From assembly GCF_016887565.1 (NCBI RefSeq), contig NZ_CP069396.1, positions 3,127,001 to 3,191,000 on the forward strand: 64,000 bases of DNA, read 5' to 3'. Source of the stretch: Archangium violaceum (GTDB lineage Bacteria; Myxococcota; Myxococcia; Myxococcales; Myxococcaceae). Positions 60,101 to 64,000 of this stretch are shown piece by piece (position 1 is the stretch's first letter; each line of letters starts with the position of its first letter). Made by a program: the position numbers and the translations under genes. The notes beneath the pieces were generated by a model that saw only the letters and a program-made list of their open reading frames with translations, searched no databases and had not been told where the DNA came from.

Positions 60101-63100
60101 TGCGTTCATCGAGTCCTCCCTGCCCGAGGGCTCCTGGTACCTGGGCGCCGTCGTGGATCCGCTCGACGTCCGGCGTGAGCTCTTCGAGCGCAACAACACG
60201 CGCGCGGGAGACGTGATGGGGATTGGCGACCGGCCGGACCTCGTCGTCACGAAGGTGGTGGGGCCCGCGAGCGCGCGGCCGTACACGACCTTCACGGTGT
60301 CCGCCACGGTGTGCAATCAGGGCACCCAGCCGGGTAGCGCCGACGTGGGCTTCCTCCTCTCGCAGGACGAGATCCTGACCGTGTCGAGCTCCTCGGCCGA
60401 CCTGCCGATCAGCAGCGCCTCCGTGGACGTGCTCCTGCCGGGGGCGTGCGCCTCGGTGTCGGCGCAGGCCTACGCTCCGATCGCCGGTGTGGCCTGGCAC
60501 CTGGGGGCCGTCGTGGATCCGAACAACTCCCTGCTGGAGCTGTCCGAGAACAACAACGCGCGCGTGGGGGACCTGATGGGGATCGGCGACGGGCCGGACT
60601 TCATCGTCACGAAGGTGACGGGCCCGGTGAACGCGAGGCCGGGGGAGACCGTCACGCTGTCCGCCACGGTGTGCAATCAGGGCACCACGAGCGGCAGCAC
60701 GGACGTGATGCTGCTGCTGGACACCTCGCCGAACCCGCCGCAAGGGGGGGGCCTCCCGCTCGGGACCGTGTCCGTGGGGATGCTGGAGGCGGGGAAGTGC
60801 ACCACGGTGTCCCTGCGGACCAGCTTCCCCGAGGGCTCCTGGTACCTGGGCGCGAAGAGCAATCCGTTTCTCTCCCAGGCGGAGCTCGTCGAGAGCAACA
60901 ACGTCCACATGAGGGGCCCCCTGGGCGTGGGGACCGGGCCGGACTTCGTCATCCAGGAGGTGACCGCGCCGTCGAGCATGATACCGGGCCACTCCTTCTC
61001 CGTGTCCGCCACGGTGTGCAACCAGGGCTTCGCGGAGGGCCTCACGGACGTGGGCTTCTTGGTGTCGTCCGACACGGTGCTCACCGGCCCCGGGGAGACG
61101 AACGAGGGGGGAGACATCTTCCTCGGTTCGTCCTCCCAGGTCTTCCTGGCGGCGGGACAGTGCGCCCCGGTGTCGCTGTCCGGCTGGTTGCCCTACGCGC
61201 TCTACGACTTCCCGGGGACGTATTACCTGGGAGCCGTCGCGGACGTGTTCAAGCAGGAGCTCGAGCTCGTCGAGCTCAACAACGCCTCCGTCTCGGCCCC
61301 GATGGGCGTGGGCTTCGACCCGGACTTCGTCGTCCAGGAGGTGACGGGTCCGGCGACCGTGCGCTCGGGGGAGTCGTTCCGCGTGACCGCCACGGTGTGC
61401 AACCAGGGGACCTGGGACGGCTTCACGGACGTGATGTTCGTGCTGTCGTCCGATCCGGACATCTCCCTGCCCTCGGGGTCTCCGTCGCAGGGGGGAGACG
61501 TGTTCCTCGGGAATGTGTCGCTGGGCGTCCTGCAACCGGGACAGTGCGTTCCCGTGGAGTGGGCGGGCGGCAGCTCGCTCCAGGGGCCTTGGTACCTGGG
61601 CGCCATCGTCGACCCGGGCAACTTCCAGCGGGAGCTCATCGAGAGCAACAACGCACGAGCGGGCGTCCGGATGGGGTTCGGTGATGGGCCGGACTTCGTC
61701 GTCACCCGGGTGACGGGACCGGGGAACGTGAAGCCGGGTGACGCCTTCACCGCGTCCGCCACGGTGTGCAACCAGGGCAACACGAGCGGCGCCACGGACG
61801 TGGCCGTCCTCCTATCCCGTGACGAGGTCATCCTTCCGCCGGGCACGCCGCTCGCGGAGTGGGACGTGCTGCTCGGGAGCGCGGGCGTGGGCACGCTGGA
61901 GCCGGGGCAGTGCGCCACGGTGCCGGTGTCCGCGCAGGCTCCCTCCTCGGCCGAGGGGCTCTGGTATCTGGGAGCCATCGTCGACCCGGCCAATGGTCAG
62001 CAGGAAGTGCTCGAGCACAACAACACGTCCTCGGGCAGCCCGCTGGGCATCGGCGATCGGCCGGACTTCTTCGTCACGGCGGTGAAGGGGCCCGCGAGCC
62101 GAGTACCGGGAGTCCTCTTCACCGCGTCCGCCACGGTGTGCAACCAGGGCACCGTGAGTGGTTCCACGGACGTGGCCCTCCTGCTCTCCCCGGATGCGGT
62201 CATCACCCTGCCGGGGCAGCAGGGTGGGGGAGACACCCTCGTCGGGAGCGCGGTCGTGGGTCCGCTGGAGCCGGGGCAGTGCGCTCCGGTGCCGATGTCG
62301 GCCCAGGCCCCCTCCCTGCCCGATGGGGCGTACCACCTGGGCGCCATCGCGGACCCGGCCAACGGTGTGCAGGAGTTCGTCGAGAGCAACAACGCGCACG
62401 CGGGTGACCTGATGGGGGTGGGTCATGCGCCGGACCTCATCGTCACGGCGGTGACGGGGCCGGTGAGCGTGAGGACGAGTGATTCCTTCACCGCGTCCGT
62501 CACGGTGTGCAACCAGGGCACCGAGTGGGGTCATCCGCGCGTGGCTGTCTTCGTGTCTCCGGACCCGGTCATCACCGGACAGGGGCCGTCGTCCGATGAC
62601 ATCCCCGTGGGCACCTACTACGTCGGGAGCCTGGGACCCGAGCACTGCGACACGGTGCAGGTGCAGGCCATCCTCGACGCCATGCCCGAGGGCACGTACA
62701 CGCTGGGCGCGGTGGTGGACCCGGACAACGAGGCGTTGGAGTTCATCGAGAGCAACAACGCGCACGCGGGCAGTCCGGTGAGGATCGGCAACGGGCCGGA
62801 CCTCGTCATCCAATCGGTGACGGGACCGGCGAGCGTGGAGCTGGGGGCGTCCTTCCAGGCACTCGTCACGGTGTGCAACCAGGGGACCGAGGCATCCAGC
62901 ACGACGGTTGTGCTGCTCGCGCTGTCAGCGGACGAGGTCATCGCCCCTCCGGGTCAGGGTGACTTCTGGCCTGGCAATACGTCCGTCGGTCCGTTGCCTG
63001 GAGGCCAGTGCGTCACGGTGCCGGTGTCCGCGCAGGCCTCCGTCGCCCACGGGCTGAGCGAGGGCGTGTATCACCTGGGGGCCTTCGTCGACCCGTATGA

Positions 63101-64000
63101 ACAGCAACCGGAGCTCTCCGAGAGCAACAACGCGCGCGCGGGAGGACTGTTCGCCATCGGCGTCGGGACGGACTTCGTCGTCACGGCGGTGACGGCGCCG
63201 ACGAGCGTGGCGCTGTGGTCGAACCTCGCCGCGTCCGTCACGGTGTGCAACCAGGGCACCCGGTACGGGAACGCGAGCGTGAACCTCGTCCTGTCGAAGG
63301 ACACCTCCATCGACTGGCCGGGCTCGCCCGGAAGTGACGACCTCATCCTCGGCGGCGCGTCCGCCTATCTGTCTCCCGGCGCGTGCGACACGCTGTCGCT
63401 GACGTCCTATGTCTCGGTGCCCGAGGGCATGTACCACGTGGGGACCCTCCTCAGCGCTGGCGGCTGGGAGCAGGAGCTCATCACGAGCAACGACTCGTAC
63501 CGGAGCGGCCGGGTGGGCGTTGGGTACCAGCCGGACCTCGTCATCGAGACCGTGTCCCTCCCGGCGCGCTTGCAGCCGGGTGAGTCGCTCAGCGGGTCCG
63601 CGACCGTGTGCAACCGGGGCGTCCAGGACACCTCCTCGGACGTGGTGCTCGTGCTCTTCAACGACGCGTCGCCCACCGCGCCCTATGCGCCGTACGGGGA
63701 CGTGTGGCTCGCCAGCGGGTACACCGGGCTGCTGCCCGCGGGGCAGTGCGTCCCGGTGCAGGTGTCCGGGAGCGTGCCCTACCTGTCGGGGGCCTGGCGC
63801 ATGGGTGCCTTCGTGGACCCGGACGGCGACACGCCGGAGTTCTTCGAAGACAACAACGTGTTCGTGGGCGGCGAGGTGAGCATGGGGACGGGAGTGGACT
63901 TCGCCGTCACCGCGGTGACGGGGCCGGCGAGCGTCCGGCCGGGGTTCTCCTTCGATGCGTCCATCACCGTGTGCAACCAGGGGGACGAGGCGGCCAGCAC
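57165..64000 (+). CDS. giant CARDB-repeat lipoprotein, 3' end outside window
   Basis: The frame stays open from ATG 57165 (GGGGGATG upstream) to the window end, at least 2278 residues. The signal ends LLGAVGCGG (lipobox Cys at residue 23). After a short linker, at least 18 complete repeats of 115-127 residues follow. Each has PDF(V/I)V.xVTGP at its start, VTVCNQGT near residue 30 and a conserved ESNN near residue 95. This is the CARDB (cell adhesion related domain in bacteria) pattern of Ig-like adhesion domains. Each CNQG carries one Cys, and a second Cys (GQC) lies about 60 residues on, so intradomain disulfides are plausible. It is probably a long surface fibre for adhesion or cell-cell contact. 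Confidence 0.85.
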   Translation, partial: MSRNGRWTLVLVAASTLLGAVGCGGAREPEAAPEEPRALAQALSGGPDFFIQQVSAPPSVLGGGSLRVGVTVCNRGGAVGNPGMVELVLSKDAIITAGQDMPIGTVSLATLVPGECAAREVLVTANAATGSWFVGAIADRAKQTAELSETNNTLAGGQVGVGSLPDFVIQEVRGVRASAQPGQSMQVSVVVCNQGTKPDSTTLTLMLSPDEAITTTDQSISGSVSIPTMNPGVCGVVSITGTVPSVPPGAWYLGAYADRSNARPELIETNNGRGTLLGVGLRPDFVVTAMTEVPQVVAPDASFTTFVTVCNPGTASGSALVELFLSKDAVLSRDQDVHVGSFPTSTLAPGACTFMPAKVIATVPAASQGELYLGALVDPSNSVPELIESNNTFTAGTLAVGDRPDFVVAALTGPVSATQGDPLGATVTVCNQGRVGGSTEVELYLSKDAVILPPAPVAGDGDVFVARAFVEPLNPGQCRTLAVAGPASFPYSFPDGEYRLEAIVDPRNTAPELFDGNNSRAGDLLAVGTGPDFVIREVSAPASVSSGAPLSVSLTVCNQGTVPGSSSVRLVLSPDARLSPPGSAMEAGDQSPQALPTGTLPPGQCVPLVTSFPASFPSGPWYLGALIDPNNDAWELVESNNVSIGGLVGVGTRPDFAVTKVVGPASARPGEPLSASVTVCNQGTANAETEVRLLLSPDAVLDPLSWQLVTVVESATGVLAPGACKEFPMNGTAPALEGPFYLAAIADPLGLWPEFIESNNSRVGGPLGLGNQPDLVVTEVTGPERVRPDETFTASITVCNQGTVGVSTDVALLLSSNEAVTQPGTPGQDGDVELGGVSGPLVMPGACIKVPVQGTYLASSGLPPGEYHLSAIVDPGQKLVEFLESNNAFAGNRVGVGDAPDFIVKTVTGTQQARPGDSFPASVTVCNQGTLAGDAEVALVLSSDPVITGPRSPGGSDVSVGRVSPGYLPPGQCTTQRLNAFIESSLPEGSWYLGAVVDPLDVRRELFERNNTRAGDVMGIGDRPDLVVTKVVGPASARPYTTFTVSATVCNQGTQPGSADVGFLLSQDEILTVSSSSADLPISSASVDVLLPGACASVSAQAYAPIAGVAWHLGAVVDPNNSLLELSENNNARVGDLMGIGDGPDFIVTKVTGPVNARPGETVTLSATVCNQGTTSGSTDVMLLLDTSPNPPQGGGLPLGTVSVGMLEAGKCTTVSLRTSFPEGSWYLGAKSNPFLSQAELVESNNVHMRGPLGVGTGPDFVIQEVTAPSSMIPGHSFSVSATVCNQGFAEGLTDVGFLVSSDTVLTGPGETNEGGDIFLGSSSQVFLAAGQCAPVSLSGWLPYALYDFPGTYYLGAVADVFKQELELVELNNASVSAPMGVGFDPDFVVQEVTGPATVRSGESFRVTATVCNQGTWDGFTDVMFVLSSDPDISLPSGSPSQGGDVFLGNVSLGVLQPGQCVPVEWAGGSSLQGPWYLGAIVDPGNFQRELIESNNARAGVRMGFGDGPDFVVTRVTGPGNVKPGDAFTASATVCNQGNTSGATDVAVLLSRDEVILPPGTPLAEWDVLLGSAGVGTLEPGQCATVPVSAQAPSSAEGLWYLGAIVDPANGQQEVLEHNNTSSGSPLGIGDRPDFFVTAVKGPASRVPGVLFTASATVCNQGTVSGSTDVALLLSPDAVITLPGQQGGGDTLVGSAVVGPLEPGQCAPVPMSAQAPSLPDGAYHLGAIADPANGVQEFVESNNAHAGDLMGVGHAPDLIVTAVTGPVSVRTSDSFTASVTVCNQGTEWGHPRVAVFVSPDPVITGQGPSSDDIPVGTYYVGSLGPEHCDTVQVQAILDAMPEGTYTLGAVVDPDNEALEFIESNNAHAGSPVRIGNGPDLVIQSVTGPASVELGASFQALVTVCNQGTEASSTTVVLLALSADEVIAPPGQGDFWPGNTSVGPLPGGQCVTVPVSAQASVAHGLSEGVYHLGAFVDPYEQQPELSESNNARAGGLFAIGVGTDFVVTAVTAPTSVALWSNLAASVTVCNQGTRYGNASVNLVLSKDTSIDWPGSPGSDDLILGGASAYLSPGACDTLSLTSYVSVPEGMYHVGTLLSAGGWEQELITSNDSYRSGRVGVGYQPDLVIETVSLPARLQPGESLSGSATVCNRGVQDTSSDVVLVLFNDASPTAPYAPYGDVWLASGYTGLLPAGQCVPVQVSGSVPYLSGAWRMGAFVDPDGDTPEFFEDNNVFVGGEVSMGTGVDFAVTAVTGPASVRPGFSFDASITVCNQGDEAAS
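57303..64000 (+). repeat. array of 18 complete plus one partial CARDB-coding repeats
   Basis: Units start (PDF codon) near 57303, 57657, 58011, 58374, 58755, 59124, 59481, 59862, 60234, 60594, 60939, 61320, 61689, 62061, 62430, 62796, 63168, 63531 and 63894. Unit lengths are 345-381 bp. Units differ by many substitutions and short indels but keep VTVCN.G and ESNN blocks, so the array is old and under selection, not a recent expansion. Confidence 0.85.

Noticed and set aside
57060-61535. A minus-strand open frame of about 1490 codons opposite the CARDB gene
   Set aside because: It is antisense to a repetitive GC-rich gene, made mostly of His, Arg, Gly and Val in low-complexity order, and has no family motif. 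Long antisense frames are expected in such GC-biased codon use.
57303-64000. CRISPR-like or satellite array because of the regular repeats
   Set aside because: Units are about 366 bp, coding, in one frame and diverged; they are protein-domain repeats. No short palindromic repeats with unique spacers were found anywhere in the window.

Overview
The window looks like a chromosomal segment of a high-GC myxobacterium (Myxococcota, most likely suborder Cystobacterineae: Cystobacter, Archangium, Melittangium or a relative). This rests on the GC-rich, GC3-biased codon use and on several families known mainly from myxobacteria: a tandem PilZ protein of the TIGR02266 type, a DUF2381 protein beside a Ser/Thr kinase, a TIGR02265/DUF2378 protein, and SitA-like lipoprotein toxins. 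All family calls come from reading motifs, with no database search.

Layout. (1) 1-4322: two lipoproteins, an acyl-CoA dehydrogenase, a PilZ protein and a third lipoprotein. (2) 4563-22534: a nearly complete division and cell wall (dcw) cluster on the + strand, in the order mraZ, STAS protein, rsmH, ftsL, ftsI, murE, murF, mraY, murD, ftsW, murG, murC, murB, ddl, ftsQ, ftsA. It starts with a clear sigma-70-type promoter and four GTGG boxes spaced exactly 10 bp (the MraZ operator pattern). It ends with a strong intrinsic terminator right after ftsA. ftsZ is absent here and from the rest of the window. (3) 22620-24878: one AT-richer gene for a NACHT-family STAND NTPase, probably an acquired anti-phage gene.

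(4) 25117-40955: a mosaic accessory island of polymorphic toxins. It holds three lipoprotein toxins of SitA-like design, each followed by a likely immunity gene, a transmembrane Ser/Thr kinase with a DUF2381 partner, and a broken second kinase copy. It also holds three copies of an Rpn-type PD-(D/E)XK gene in different states of decay, an IS66 element without tnpB, an IS5-family element with a -1 frameshift site and a TTA target duplication, and IS21-like terminal repeats. One toxin gene carries an in-frame TGA exactly where its paralogue has Trp. (5) 41171-45256: a large kinase/degenerate cyclase/AAA/TPR regulator.

(6) 45282-49524: a minus-strand group of polysaccharide-related enzymes (a Tat-exported beta-propeller, a CE4-type deacetylase, a GH19 chitinase) with a Uma2 protein. 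Two of these genes share an identical 14-bp AT-rich upstream motif. (7) 49779-52991: a minus-strand operon of a response regulator fused to a KaiB-like domain, a double-domain KaiC-like ATPase, and a beta-lactamase-fold protein lacking its SxxK catalytic motif. (8) 53315-64000: an Ig-like-repeat lipoprotein, a beta-barrel-like protein, a DUF2378 protein, and the first 2278 codons of a giant lipoprotein built of about 120-residue CARDB-like repeats, cut by the window end.

The most notable accessory content is the NACHT gene, the toxin island and the KaiB/KaiC operon. No rRNA, tRNA or CRISPR array was seen.
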